A program made the translations under genes and the position numbers. The notes beneath the pieces are model-generated. The model was not told the origin of the DNA, searched no databases, and was given only the letters and a program-made list of their open reading frames with translations. Positions 8,268-17,566 of a stretch of DNA of 64,000 bases are shown piece after piece. The stretch's first letter is position 1, and each line of letters starts with the position of its first letter. This DNA is from Bacteroidales bacterium (GTDB lineage: Bacteria; Bacteroidota; Bacteroidia; Bacteroidales; UBA932), in the NCBI GenBank assembly GCA_017935505.1, contig JAGBHM010000033.1, forward strand, positions 1 to 64,000. The letters run 5' to 3'.

Positions 8268-10460
8268 ATGACAAACAGATTGACAAGACTATTTTCGGTT
8301 ATAGCCGTATTGCTTTTATGCGTTTCACCGACATACGCAGGCAATGGTCAGGGAAATGATGTGAAAACAGCCCTTACAAAGCAGCAGATACTTGGCGGAT
8401 TGCCTGATGGTATTTTGAAAACTATGGTCCAGAGCGAGTGGAAGGATAATGAGAACCTCTATCTTTATAAGGGACGTGGCAGCAAATCTGAGGTATTTGT
8501 ATATAATGTGAAGAAGGGGACAACTGTTGCCGCCGCTCCTGTAGCTACTGCCTCTATCGGACAGGACAGTACAGAGATCAAATTGTTGGGTGAGCTAAAG
8601 GAAAAACTTGGCAATCAGGTATATAAAAAGAGCATACTTAAAACATTCTCACCCGACAAGTCAAAAATTGCCTATATCAGAGGCAACAATCTCTACATCT
8701 TCTCATTTGCAGATGGCAAGGAGTATGCACTCACAACAGATGCTACAAATGTGCTTATGAACGGTTATGCCTCTTGGGTATATTATGAGGAGATCCTTGG
8801 CCGCTCTTCAAATTACAAGGCATATTGGTGGAGTCCCGACAGCAAAACAATTGCGTACTACAGATTTGACGACAGCAATATATCAATGTTCCCGATCTAC
8901 AATTCAACCGGCAAATATGGTTTCATAACTGAGACCCGTTATCCGAAGGCAGGTGATGAAAATCCTAAAGTGGAGGTGATGTTTGCAAATGTGGAGAATC
9001 CTGAAGCCCTGTCTCAAAAGAATCATGTGATGGCCGATTTCAACAGGGAAGATGACCAGTATTTTGGAATACCATTCTGGAATGCCGAGGGAAATCGTTT
9101 CATAATTCCATGGATGCCGAGAGAGCAGAACAATCTGATTCTCTACACAGTTGATCCTCAGACCGGTAAAAAGGAGAAGATCTATGATGAAAAACAGAAG
9201 ACCTGGATTGACTGGATGGAGGATATGCATTTTACCCAGGAAGGTTTCTATATGGTAAGGGATTTTGATTTGTGGGAGCAGATCTACTTCCAATCTTTCG
9301 ACGGAAAGAGGCTTGAGAAGATTACCGACGGAAACAATTGGGGTGTAAATATCCTCAAAGTTGATGAAAAGGGCGGATACATCTATTTTACGGCACGCCG
9401 TGAAATTTCAACAAGAAACGATGTATACAAGGTAAGTCTCAAGACAAAGCAGATACAGAGGTTGTCTGAGGGTGAGTACAACTATGTGGCAGTCTCTTTG
9501 TCGGATGACAATAAATATTTTACAGCAATGCGTTCAAACAGCTCCACTCCAACCCAGCTTGTGGTTGCTTCAACAGGAAAGAAGCCTGCTATGAAGGTGG
9601 TTTGGGATACCAAAGGTGATAAATTTGATGATTACAAGCTTGCAATCCCTCAGATGATGTACATTACCGTAGACGGCTATAAATTGCCTGCACAGGTGAT
9701 CTGGCCTGTAGATCTCGATTCTACAAAGAAATATCCGGTATTGGTGTCAATGTATGGCGGTCCTAATGCCGGAACAGTAATGGATACTTGGAAAGGTGTG
9801 AGGGAGAATACCCAATGGTGGGCAAATGAAGGGGTGATCCAGATTGCAATCGACCACAGGGCTTCTGGCCATTGTGGAAAGGAGGGTTTGAATTACCTTC
9901 ATAGAAATCTTCTCAATATTGAGTTGGATGACTATATCGAGTGGATTAAGGAGCTTCACAAACTTCCGTTTGTAAATAGGGAGAAGGTTGGTATTACCGG
10001 TTTCTCATATGGCGGTTCAATGACTGTACTTGCCTGCACAGAGGGAAATGAGTATTTCAAATATGGTATAGCAGGAGGCGGTGTATATGACTGGGGATTG
10101 TATGATACCCATTATACAGAAAGGTATATGGACCGCCCTCAGGATAATCCCGACGGATATGCCAACACAAGGCTCATGGAGAAGGTTGCCCAATATAAAG
10201 GAGACAAGACCAACTACCTTAAGATTACCCATGGCACAAGTGACGACAATGTGCATATGCAGAACACAATGCAGCTTATAGAGGCTCTCCAGAATTCAGG
10301 AAAGCAGTTCGACTTGATGATCTATCCAGGTGGTTTCCATGGATATAGAGGCAAGCAGGGCAAGCACTCGAATATGGGCGACTATATATTCTGGTACAGG
10401 CACCTATTAGAAAAAGAAGCACCAAAGGTGCTTCTTGAAGGGCCTATAATGCACAGATAG
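8268..10460 (+). CDS. Dipeptidyl peptidase IV (S9B)
   Basis: This secreted serine exopeptidase releases X-Pro and X-Ala dipeptides from peptide N-termini. The 730-residue protein starts at the ATG at 8268, which gives a signal peptide cleaved after TYA at about residue 24; the longer open frame upstream lies inside the helicase gene. A beta-propeller region containing the Glu pair of WVYYEEILG, which anchors the substrate N-terminus, is followed by an alpha/beta hydrolase domain. The catalytic triad is S580 (GFSYGG), D659 (GTSDDN) and H691 (GGFHGY). It begins one base after the helicase stop. Its 3' end contains the minus-strand terminator of the convergent synthetase gene. Confidence 0.94.
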   Translation: MTNRLTRLFSVIAVLLLCVSPTYAGNGQGNDVKTALTKQQILGGLPDGILKTMVQSEWKDNENLYLYKGRGSKSEVFVYNVKKGTTVAAAPVATASIGQDSTEIKLLGELKEKLGNQVYKKSILKTFSPDKSKIAYIRGNNLYIFSFADGKEYALTTDATNVLMNGYASWVYYEEILGRSSNYKAYWWSPDSKTIAYYRFDDSNISMFPIYNSTGKYGFITETRYPKAGDENPKVEVMFANVENPEALSQKNHVMADFNREDDQYFGIPFWNAEGNRFIIPWMPREQNNLILYTVDPQTGKKEKIYDEKQKTWIDWMEDMHFTQEGFYMVRDFDLWEQIYFQSFDGKRLEKITDGNNWGVNILKVDEKGGYIYFTARREISTRNDVYKVSLKTKQIQRLSEGEYNYVAVSLSDDNKYFTAMRSNSSTPTQLVVASTGKKPAMKVVWDTKGDKFDDYKLAIPQMMYITVDGYKLPAQVIWPVDLDSTKKYPVLVSMYGGPNAGTVMDTWKGVRENTQWWANEGVIQIAIDHRASGHCGKEGLNYLHRNLLNIELDDYIEWIKELHKLPFVNREKVGITGFSYGGSMTVLACTEGNEYFKYGIAGGGVYDWGLYDTHYTERYMDRPQDNPDGYANTRLMEKVAQYKGDKTNYLKITHGTSDDNVHMQNTMQLIEALQNSGKQFDLMIYPGGFHGYRGKQGKHSNMGDYIFWYRHLLEKEAPKVLLEGPIMHR
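10411..10436 (-). terminator. Terminator of the acyl-CoA synthetase, inside the DPP IV coding end
   Basis: On the minus strand, a perfect 10-bp stem (10436-10427 with 10423-10414) with a TTT loop is followed by TTTTTC (complement of 10411-10415 plus the next base). It lies 26 nt past the synthetase stop codon and within the last 20 codons of the plus-strand peptidase gene. Confidence 0.75.
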
Positions 10461-10461
10461 A

Positions 10462-12096
10462 CTAACTGTAAAGGAATCTCTTGATACTCATTTTGGGGGT
10501 CTTCTCAAATGGCGCATCAGCAACCTCTATTGCAGAGAGTTTGCTGTATGCGGGCATTTGGGCATTTACCTCTTTAATGAGTGTTTTGCTATATTCCTCT
10601 GCATTTACAGATGCCTCTGCCAATTTGTCGGGGTCCATATAAACCAGTCCTATAAGGGCTGCTCCGCGTGAAACAACTATTGACTCCACAACATATGGCT
10701 GGTTGTTGATTACAGCCTCCACCTCTTCCGGGTAGATGTTCTGGCCGTTAGGGGAGAGGATCATATTCTTGCTTCTACCTTTGATGAAGATATTACCCTC
10801 TTTATCAAGAAGTCCAAGGTCTCCGGTGTTCATCCAGCCATCTTCTGTAAAGGCTGCTTTTGTTGCCTCCTCATTCTTGTAGTAGCCGCTCATGATGTTT
10901 ACACCTTTTGCCTGAATCTCTCCTACAATATTATATGGGTCTTCGGAATCAATTCTTACCTGTACAAAGTCGATAGCCTTTCCGCATGATTTTGGGGCAA
11001 ATTTATGCCAGTCCTCATATGCCATAAGAGGAGCAGCTTCGGTCATTCCATATCCTACTGTGTATGGAATGCCAATTTTTTTCAACCACTTCTCTACATC
11101 TGGATTGAGTGCGGCACCACCCATCACAATCTCCCTTATATTGCCTCCGAAGGCACCCATAAGGGTATTTCTGATCTTCTTGAACAGCAGCTGGTTTACT
11201 CCAGGGATAGAGGTGAGCACCTTCATTACCGGCTTGCCCAATACAGGCTGCAGCTTGTTCTTGTAGATCTTCTCCATTACAAGTGGAACTGTAATGAGCA
11301 GATATGGTTTTACTTCAGCCAAGGCTCCCATAAGTATGGCAGGGGTAGGCATTCTTCCTATATAATATATCGATGAACCTCCGCATAGAGGATATATAAG
11401 TTCAAACATGAGGCCGTACATGTGGGCCATAGGGAGCATCGAAACTATTTTGTCATCCGGACCGGACGGAATTCTGTTCTGTCCGAACTCCACATTTGCA
11501 CTGATGCACTCATAGCGCAGCATCACTCCTTTAGGCATGCTGGTGGTTCCGGAGGTATAGTTGATTATAGCAAGCTCCTTGTCATTTCCGTCAGGATAGA
11601 TTACATTATCTTTGGTGAATCCGTTGGGGTAGTTCTCAGAAAATATATTTTCAATATTGTTGTATGCCTCCTCAATCTCCTTTGTTGCACTATAATGCAG
11701 TTTGAAATCAGTTGTAGAGATTACAGCCTTGACAGTTGGCATATCTGCAATGGATAGCTTGGGCCACAGCTCATTGTCTGTAAATAGAATTGAACTTTCT
11801 GAATGGTTTACAAGGGCCTTTACGCTGTCGGGATGAAAATCTGCAAGTATTGGAACCATTACAGCTTCATATGTGTTTCCTGCAAGGAATGACATTCCCC
11901 AGCGGGCAGTATTTTTTGCACAAAGTGCAATTTTATCCCCTTTTTGTATATTTATCTGGTTAAAAAAGAGATGAAGTTTTGCTATTTGTGTTGCAACCTC
12001 TTTAAATGTGAATGTTTCACCGCCATAATTTCCAAGTGCAGGGTTGTTCCAGTGTTCTTTTACCGATTCTTCCAGTCTTTTAAGATAATGCTTCAT
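10462..12096 (-). CDS. AMP-binding long-chain acyl-CoA synthetase
   Basis: This ANL-superfamily enzyme activates a fatty acid with ATP and transfers it to CoA. The 544-residue protein has the P-loop YTSGTTSMPKGVM, the A5 motif GYGMTEAAP, the hinge TGDLG and the C-terminal KGRSKNMILSPNGQNIYPEE segment expected of the FadD-like group. No signal peptide is seen. It is a separate minus-strand unit with its own promoter. It ends one base from the convergent dipeptidyl peptidase gene. The substrate chain length cannot be read from the sequence. Confidence 0.9.
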   Translation of the reverse strand: MKHYLKRLEESVKEHWNNPALGNYGGETFTFKEVATQIAKLHLFFNQINIQKGDKIALCAKNTARWGMSFLAGNTYEAVMVPILADFHPDSVKALVNHSESSILFTDNELWPKLSIADMPTVKAVISTTDFKLHYSATKEIEEAYNNIENIFSENYPNGFTKDNVIYPDGNDKELAIINYTSGTTSMPKGVMLRYECISANVEFGQNRIPSGPDDKIVSMLPMAHMYGLMFELIYPLCGGSSIYYIGRMPTPAILMGALAEVKPYLLITVPLVMEKIYKNKLQPVLGKPVMKVLTSIPGVNQLLFKKIRNTLMGAFGGNIREIVMGGAALNPDVEKWLKKIGIPYTVGYGMTEAAPLMAYEDWHKFAPKSCGKAIDFVQVRIDSEDPYNIVGEIQAKGVNIMSGYYKNEEATKAAFTEDGWMNTGDLGLLDKEGNIFIKGRSKNMILSPNGQNIYPEEVEAVINNQPYVVESIVVSRGAALIGLVYMDPDKLAEASVNAEEYSKTLIKEVNAQMPAYSKLSAIEVADAPFEKTPKMSIKRFLYS

Positions 12097-12145
12097 GTTT
12101 TTACGGGCTATCAGCCTCTGTAGTTTAGGTTTATAGATACAAGCG

Positions 12146-12176
12146 CAAATATATATTTATCTTCTGACACTTGCAA
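12146..12176 (-). promoter_or_regulatory. Promoter of the acyl-CoA synthetase gene
   Basis: On the minus strand, TTG (12176-12174), a 20-nt spacer and TATATTTG (12153-12146) match the Bacteroides -33/-7 pattern. The predicted leader is about 44 nt. The -33 box lies inside the 3' end of the upstream methyltransferase gene. Confidence 0.75.
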
Positions 12177-13413
12177 TTATTATAACTTTTTCACCATTAT
12201 TGAGTGTTGTTGCAAAAAGATGTCTCTCTCCACCATCCTTTATGCCGCTCATCTTTTTGAGGGCATTGGTATCGAGCGGAAAATTCCTGGCTGAGATATC
12301 GGCATGAGGATACTCAGAGGCCAGTTTCTTCATATTCTTTTTGTTGAACTCTACAACTTCTTGAATTTCAAATATTTTCCCTGGGAACTCCATAACCGGA
12401 TCATCCGATGTGTACAGATGTGTGCTTGTGGCAAGTTTTGTTACTCCGAATCTGGAGCATGGAAGTTTGAATGCCCCTCCCTTGAGCAGAGATTTGTTTG
12501 GTTCATACAGATATTTGCCTGTTTTTGAGGCAAAAATTGACTGGGCACACTCCTCTTCCCCAAGAGTATATCTGAAGAATTGGGGTTCTCTCCCTTTTGA
12601 ACTCAGATTTACAGTAGTTATCCCGACAGAGTCATATGACTGCGTGCTGCCGCTCTGCAGCACAAAGAGCAACTCCTTACACTCATTGTCAACAGAGACA
12701 ATGTGTATCTGTAATGTCTGTGGCAATAGCGAAAGGTTGAGCTTTATATCGGCCATAGGGGAGACCTTGACAAGCACTATAGGTGCAATTTTGAAGAGCT
12801 CATCTTTAAGCTCTACGATATTTGGCTCATACTCCTGCAAGGAGATTACCTTCGACGATTTGTCGCTTCTGCTTCTTCTGGCCGGGTCGATGAATATGAA
12901 ATCAAAAGGGGCGCCAGGAAGTTGTGAAATATTGCTGCCGTTTATTTCCAGGTTATGGAGTTCAATCTTTTCTGCTCCCAATTTTTGAAAATTGTATCGG
13001 GTAGCCATGCACAGTTCGCTATTCCTTTCAAAGTAGTGGAAACTTCCGAAGAGTTGCGACAGATAATAGGTATCCACACCCATTCCTCCGGTAAGGTCTG
13101 CACCATTCAGATGTGCCTCTTCAAGGTTACTGTATCCGGTATGGAGCCTTTGCAGCAGTTGGAATGCAATCTGCCTCTTGTACTCACCGGTGGCTTCAGA
13201 GCTGCACTGTTCGGCTGAGAGGGGAAATGGATATGCCAGCTCAGGGTTTGCATACCATATTGGAAGCTTTGATGCAATTTTTTGTCGGGATTCAATACAG
13301 TTTACACACAACTTCACATTTACCTCAGGATACTTTGAGGCACCAAGCAGAAGTTTGCTTGTATCTGCATTCCTGTTCCCAATGATGAATTCTATATCTT
13401 TTTCCGACAGCAT
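12157..13413 (-). CDS. SAM-dependent methyltransferase with THUMP-like domain (PG_1098 type)
   Basis: This 418-residue protein resembles the Bacteroidota family of class I methyltransferases with an N-terminal helical part and a C-terminal THUMP-like domain. Motif I is DLTGGMGVDTYYL and the acidic substrate-side motif is FIFIDPARR. The family is presumed to modify RNA, but the target is not established from sequence. I place the start at the ATG at 13413 rather than the TTG at 13431, because a -7 promoter box lies between them at 13428-13421. That would make the message leaderless or nearly so. Confidence 0.8.
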   Translation of the reverse strand: MLSEKDIEFIIGNRNADTSKLLLGASKYPEVNVKLCVNCIESRQKIASKLPIWYANPELAYPFPLSAEQCSSEATGEYKRQIAFQLLQRLHTGYSNLEEAHLNGADLTGGMGVDTYYLSQLFGSFHYFERNSELCMATRYNFQKLGAEKIELHNLEINGSNISQLPGAPFDFIFIDPARRSRSDKSSKVISLQEYEPNIVELKDELFKIAPIVLVKVSPMADIKLNLSLLPQTLQIHIVSVDNECKELLFVLQSGSTQSYDSVGITTVNLSSKGREPQFFRYTLGEEECAQSIFASKTGKYLYEPNKSLLKGGAFKLPCSRFGVTKLATSTHLYTSDDPVMEFPGKIFEIQEVVEFNKKNMKKLASEYPHADISARNFPLDTNALKKMSGIKDGGERHLFATTLNNGEKVIIIASVRR

Positions 13414-13420
13414 AGTGCTG

Positions 13421-13428
13421 CAAAGATA
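13421..13428 (-). promoter_or_regulatory. -7 box directly before the methyltransferase start
   Basis: TATCTTTG on the minus strand is an exact TAnnTTTG match and ends 7 nt before the ATG at 13413. Transcription should begin at or within a few bases of the start codon. A TTG at the ideal -33 distance is not present. Confidence 0.6.
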
Positions 13429-13449
13429 CAATAATTCAAAAACAGGATG

Positions 13450-13480
13450 TTGTTAAACTTAAGCCTTTTTATTAACTTTG
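13450..13480 (+). promoter_or_regulatory. Promoter of the phosphohexomutase-GH3 operon
   Basis: TTG (13450-13452), a 20-nt spacer and TAACTTTG (13473-13480) form a good Bacteroides promoter. The leader to the ATG at 13520 is about 33 nt. Confidence 0.8.
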
Positions 13481-13519
13481 TTCAATTTATTGAATAATTA
13501 TAACTATTACTTATATACT

Positions 13520-15181
13520 ATGGAGACAAATTACATTGAAGTTGCCAAACAATGGCTGAGCGCAGATTATGATGAGGCTACACGCAATGAGGTGAAACGC
13601 CTTATGGAGAATGATCCTAAAGAGTTGGAAGAGAGCTTTTACAAGAATCTTGAGTTTGGTACAGGCGGCTTGAGGGGAATTATGGGCGTGGGTACAAACC
13701 GCATGAACAAATATACAGTTGGAATGGCTACCCAGGGTGTTGCAAATTATTTGAAAGAGAATTTCAAGGATCTTCCTCAAATATCTGTGGCAGTCTCATT
13801 CGACAGCCGAAACAACAGTGCTGAGTTTGCAAAGATTACAGCCAATGTATTTGCAGCCAATGGAATTAAAGTATATCTGTTTGATTCATTGCGTCCGGTT
13901 CCTGAGTTGAGCTATTCAATCCGTCATCTAAAATGCCAAAGCGGTGTAATGATAACAGCATCACACAATCCGAAAGAGTACAACGGATACAAGGCATATT
14001 GGGAGGATGGTGCGCAGGTTACAGCACCACATGATACAAATATCATTAATGAAGTTCTAAAGATCACCTCTCCTGCAATGGTTAAATTTGAGGGCGGTGA
14101 ACAGAATATCCAGATGGTTGGTGCAGATGTGGATGAGGCATATTTGAATGATGTCTCTACATTGCTTGTATCTCCAGATTCTGTAAAGAATCACGCTGAT
14201 ATGAAGATGGTCTACACACCTCTTCATGGTACAGGAATCACTTTGGTACCTAAGATCCTCTCAAGAATGGGCTTTACCAACCTCTCGTTGGTTGAGGCTC
14301 AAGTTGAGAGCAACGGTAACTTCCCTACAGTAAAATCTCCAAATCCTGAGGAGAATTCTGCATTGGAGATGGCAGTTGCCCTTGCTGAAGAGAAGGGTGC
14401 AGATCTGGTTATGGCAACTGACCCTGATGCAGACCGTGTAGGTATTGCAATCCGTGACAATGAGGGCAAGATCATACTGCTGAATGGTAACCAGACCGCT
14501 TCAATCCTCACATACTATCTTTTGAGAAGATGGAAAGAGCTCGGCAAACTCAATGAAAATACATATATCGTGAAGACAATTGTAACAACAGAGCTTATGG
14601 CTGCTATGGCAAAAGCATTTGGTGTGAAATGTTACAATGTACTTACCGGATTCAAATATATCGCCTCAATCATCAGAGAGAATGAGGGCAAGGCAACATT
14701 CATCGGTGGTGGCGAGGAGAGCTACGGATATAATGCCGGTGAGTTTGTAAGAGACAAGGATGCTGTAATCACTTGTGCTCTTGTTGCAGAGTGTGCTGCA
14801 TGGTGTGCAGACCAGGGCAAGACCCTTTACCAGCTTCTTGGCGACATTTATTCAGAGTTCGGCTTCTACAAGGAGTCGCTGATTTCATTGACTAAAAAAG
14901 GCAAAGCAGGTCTTGAGGAGATTCAGGCAATGATGAAGGGCTATAGGGAGAACCCTCCTGCTTCAATTGCCGGTTCGCCAGTTGTTAAGGTAATTGACTA
15001 CAACAAGCCTGAAGAGACTGGATTGCCAAAATCAAATGTATTGCAATTCTACACAGAGGATGGTTCTGTAGTATCTGTAAGGCCTTCTGGTACAGAGCCT
15101 AAGATTAAATTCTACTTTGGAGTTCACGGCGCTGATGCCAATGAAAAAGTGGAACTTTTGAAAGCTGAGTTCAATAAATAG
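13520..15181 (+). CDS. Phospho-sugar mutase (phosphoglucomutase/phosphomannomutase type)
   Basis: This alpha-D-phosphohexomutase, 553 residues from the ATG at 13520, interconverts hexose-1- and hexose-6-phosphates. The phosphoserine S148 sits in ITASHNP. The metal loop is TDPDADRVG, the sugar loop is GGGEESYGY and the phosphate loop is RPSGTEPKIKFY. The length and motif spacing fit the phosphoglucomutase-2-like group rather than short bacterial PgM/GlmM. An alternative TTG start at 13478 overlaps the -7 box and is rejected. It is followed after 18 nt by the GH3 gene in the same transcript. Glucose versus mannose preference cannot be decided here. Confidence 0.92.
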   Translation: METNYIEVAKQWLSADYDEATRNEVKRLMENDPKELEESFYKNLEFGTGGLRGIMGVGTNRMNKYTVGMATQGVANYLKENFKDLPQISVAVSFDSRNNSAEFAKITANVFAANGIKVYLFDSLRPVPELSYSIRHLKCQSGVMITASHNPKEYNGYKAYWEDGAQVTAPHDTNIINEVLKITSPAMVKFEGGEQNIQMVGADVDEAYLNDVSTLLVSPDSVKNHADMKMVYTPLHGTGITLVPKILSRMGFTNLSLVEAQVESNGNFPTVKSPNPEENSALEMAVALAEEKGADLVMATDPDADRVGIAIRDNEGKIILLNGNQTASILTYYLLRRWKELGKLNENTYIVKTIVTTELMAAMAKAFGVKCYNVLTGFKYIASIIRENEGKATFIGGGEESYGYNAGEFVRDKDAVITCALVAECAAWCADQGKTLYQLLGDIYSEFGFYKESLISLTKKGKAGLEEIQAMMKGYRENPPASIAGSPVVKVIDYNKPEETGLPKSNVLQFYTEDGSVVSVRPSGTEPKIKFYFGVHGADANEKVELLKAEFNK

Positions 15182-15199
15182 CAGATAATTGAACCTTCA

Positions 15200-17461
15200 A
15201 TGAGATATTTGAAAAAATTCTTGAAATTAATGGGGATGGCAATTGTATTGTCATCTCTATTCTTATTAATCAGGTCAGGTCTGATCTCTGCAAATGCAGC
15301 TCAAGGTTATGTTTCCAAGGCATTTCTTCCTAAAGACATTGTGGAGCAACGGGTGGATTCGGTGATGAAGACCCTCTCTACCAGGGAGAAGATAGCTCAA
15401 CTGATGATTATTGAGTTCTGCTCCGAGGATAAGCCGGAGGTTATGCAGCTGCAGAATTATCTGGTCTCCACAGAAAATGTTGGCGGCCTGATATTGATGT
15501 ATGATGTTATGGAACCTGGCCTTAAAAGGACAAATGAACTCCATAAACTTGCAAAAACGCCACTCCTTATGACCATTGATGCCGAGTGGGGAATGTCTAT
15601 GAGATATAGGGAAGTCCCTGTTTTTCCCAGACAGATGCAGCTTGGAGCTCTTTCGCACGATTCGTTGGTCTATAAGGCAGGCTATATGATTGGCAAAGAG
15701 TGTAGGGAGTATAATTATCATGTAAATTTTGCCTCAGATATAGATGTGAATATCAATGGTGACAATCCTGTTATTAATACCAGATCTTTTGGTGAGGATA
15801 AGCATAAGGTTGCCATTTATGGCGCAGCTTTTATGAGGGGAATGAATGATGCTGGAGTTTTTGGCTCTGCCAAACACTTTCCAGGACATGGCGATACAAA
15901 TGTTGACTCACACAAAGCCTTGCCTGTGTTGGATTTCCCGTTTGAGCGTCTGGATACTTTGGAACTATACCCATTCAAGCATCTGATATCTGAGAATGCA
16001 GATATGGTAATGGTTGCCCATCTCAATGTTCCGGCATTGGATTCTACAGGCACACCATCTTCTATCTCAAAGCCTATTATAACAGATTTATTGAAGAACA
16101 AGCTCGGTTACAAAGGAATTGTAATTACAGATGCCCTCAATATGAAAGGAGTTTGTGACCATCTTGAGAAAAAGATGATCTCTCTTGAGGCCTATAAGGC
16201 TGGTGTTGATATTTTCCTTATGCCTGAGGATGTCTCTGAATCGATTACCGAGATAGAGAAGGCCATTGAAAGGGGCGAAATTACAATGTCTTCTTTGGAT
16301 GAAAAGGTAAGGAAAGTTCTGACACTCAAAGCTAAAGCCGGATTATTTGAAAAGGATTATAATCCTTGTGTAGAATATGAACTTATAAAAGATACTATAG
16401 TTAAGGTTGAAAATCTGGCCTTTATCTCAAACCTGGCAAAGGAGAGTGTTACTTTGGTAACAAATCACAAACTATCGTCCGGTGAGCAGGCTATCCCTGT
16501 TAAAAAACTCAAAGAGAAGAAAATTGCCTATCTGGGATATGATGCGCAGACAAATGGTAAGGAGTGCGCAGAAGTTCTTATGAGATATGCCGATGTCGAT
16601 ACACTTATATTGAGAGGCCCTGTTAAAGATAAAGCCCTCAAAAAAGCTAAGAGACAGCTCAAAGGTTATGATTTGGTAATTCTTGGTTTCAACAATACAG
16701 ATTCAAGACCTCAATTCAATTTTGGAGTCAACCCGAAACATATGGAGTTTATGACCGACTGGGCAAAAGAGAAGGATATAATATTCATGTTTATGGGTAA
16801 TCCTTATGTCCTGAACCAGATAGAGGAGTACAATAATTTCAGAGCCTTTATTGTAGGTTATGGCAACTCGAGGACAAATAATGAAGCAGCTGCCCAGATG
16901 GTATTCGGCGGTATCCCTTCAAAGGGTGTTCTTCCCGTTTCTGCTGGTGAATTCAGCGCCGGTGAATCTGTGGTCTTAAAGAAATCCGTAAGGCCTGAGA
17001 TAATTCTCTACTCGAAAGATTCCACATACAGGATGGAGAGGGGAAAAATTGCAGGTGACCATATAATTTCTCCTGCAGGTGATACAATCAGATATGATAC
17101 TCCTATAGAGGTGAATACAGCTTTGTTAAATGAAATATTTGATTTAGAACTGTTTGTTCCCGAGTATTATGATGAAATTTATGGTCTTTTAAGAAAAATG
17201 GGAATGGCAGACTCCAGACTTGAAAAAGATGGCAAGGTGCTGAGTTTTACCTCTACATTGGACGATCTTACCAAATTTTTTGTAACTGTAATGAGGAATG
17301 GAGAATATGGGGGTGAAACAGTGATGGCAGAGCCGGTTCGCGACAGACTTATTCTCGAAATCTACACGGTCATGAAGCGTGATGGGGCCTTTAACATAGG
17401 AAAGAATGGTGTTAAAGCGCATATTGATGCCGATGTGCTTGATATAAGTTACAGTTTCTGA
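15200..17461 (+). CDS. GH3 beta-N-acetylhexosaminidase-like protein with vestigial C-terminal domain
   Basis: This exported protein (signal segment about 10-34) of 753 residues has a family 3 TIM barrel. It carries KHFPGHGDT (225-233), whose His-Asp pair acts as general acid in NagZ-type enzymes, and the nucleophile D311 in VITDALNMKG. An alpha/beta sandwich domain follows. In many Bacteroidales homologues the protein continues into a full serine beta-lactamase-like domain, giving about 1000 residues. Here only a short stretch resembling the end of such a domain remains (about 670-720, around SFTSTLDDLTKF), with no SxxK. The likely role is removing GlcNAc from muropeptides or glycans in the periplasm. 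It follows the mutase gene after 18 nt. Confidence 0.85.
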   Translation: MRYLKKFLKLMGMAIVLSSLFLLIRSGLISANAAQGYVSKAFLPKDIVEQRVDSVMKTLSTREKIAQLMIIEFCSEDKPEVMQLQNYLVSTENVGGLILMYDVMEPGLKRTNELHKLAKTPLLMTIDAEWGMSMRYREVPVFPRQMQLGALSHDSLVYKAGYMIGKECREYNYHVNFASDIDVNINGDNPVINTRSFGEDKHKVAIYGAAFMRGMNDAGVFGSAKHFPGHGDTNVDSHKALPVLDFPFERLDTLELYPFKHLISENADMVMVAHLNVPALDSTGTPSSISKPIITDLLKNKLGYKGIVITDALNMKGVCDHLEKKMISLEAYKAGVDIFLMPEDVSESITEIEKAIERGEITMSSLDEKVRKVLTLKAKAGLFEKDYNPCVEYELIKDTIVKVENLAFISNLAKESVTLVTNHKLSSGEQAIPVKKLKEKKIAYLGYDAQTNGKECAEVLMRYADVDTLILRGPVKDKALKKAKRQLKGYDLVILGFNNTDSRPQFNFGVNPKHMEFMTDWAKEKDIIFMFMGNPYVLNQIEEYNNFRAFIVGYGNSRTNNEAAAQMVFGGIPSKGVLPVSAGEFSAGESVVLKKSVRPEIILYSKDSTYRMERGKIAGDHIISPAGDTIRYDTPIEVNTALLNEIFDLELFVPEYYDEIYGLLRKMGMADSRLEKDGKVLSFTSTLDDLTKFFVTVMRNGEYGGETVMAEPVRDRLILEIYTVMKRDGAFNIGKNGVKAHIDADVLDISYSF

Positions 17462-17482
17462 TTGAGGAAACTGGCCCGAAGA

Positions 17483-17524
17483 GATGAACCCCGAAAGTCG
17501 AACAAAAAACTTTCGGGGTTCATC
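17483..17524. terminator. Shared terminator hairpin between GH3 and pssA
   Basis: A perfect 15-bp inverted repeat (17483-17497 / 17510-17524) with a 12-nt loop lies between two convergent genes, 22 nt after the GH3 stop and 43 nt before the pssA stop. Neither side has a long T run, so termination strength is uncertain. Confidence 0.7.
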
Positions 17525-17566
17525 TTACTTTCAGCTCTCCCTCATCTTAATCAGTGCTGGTTGTAA

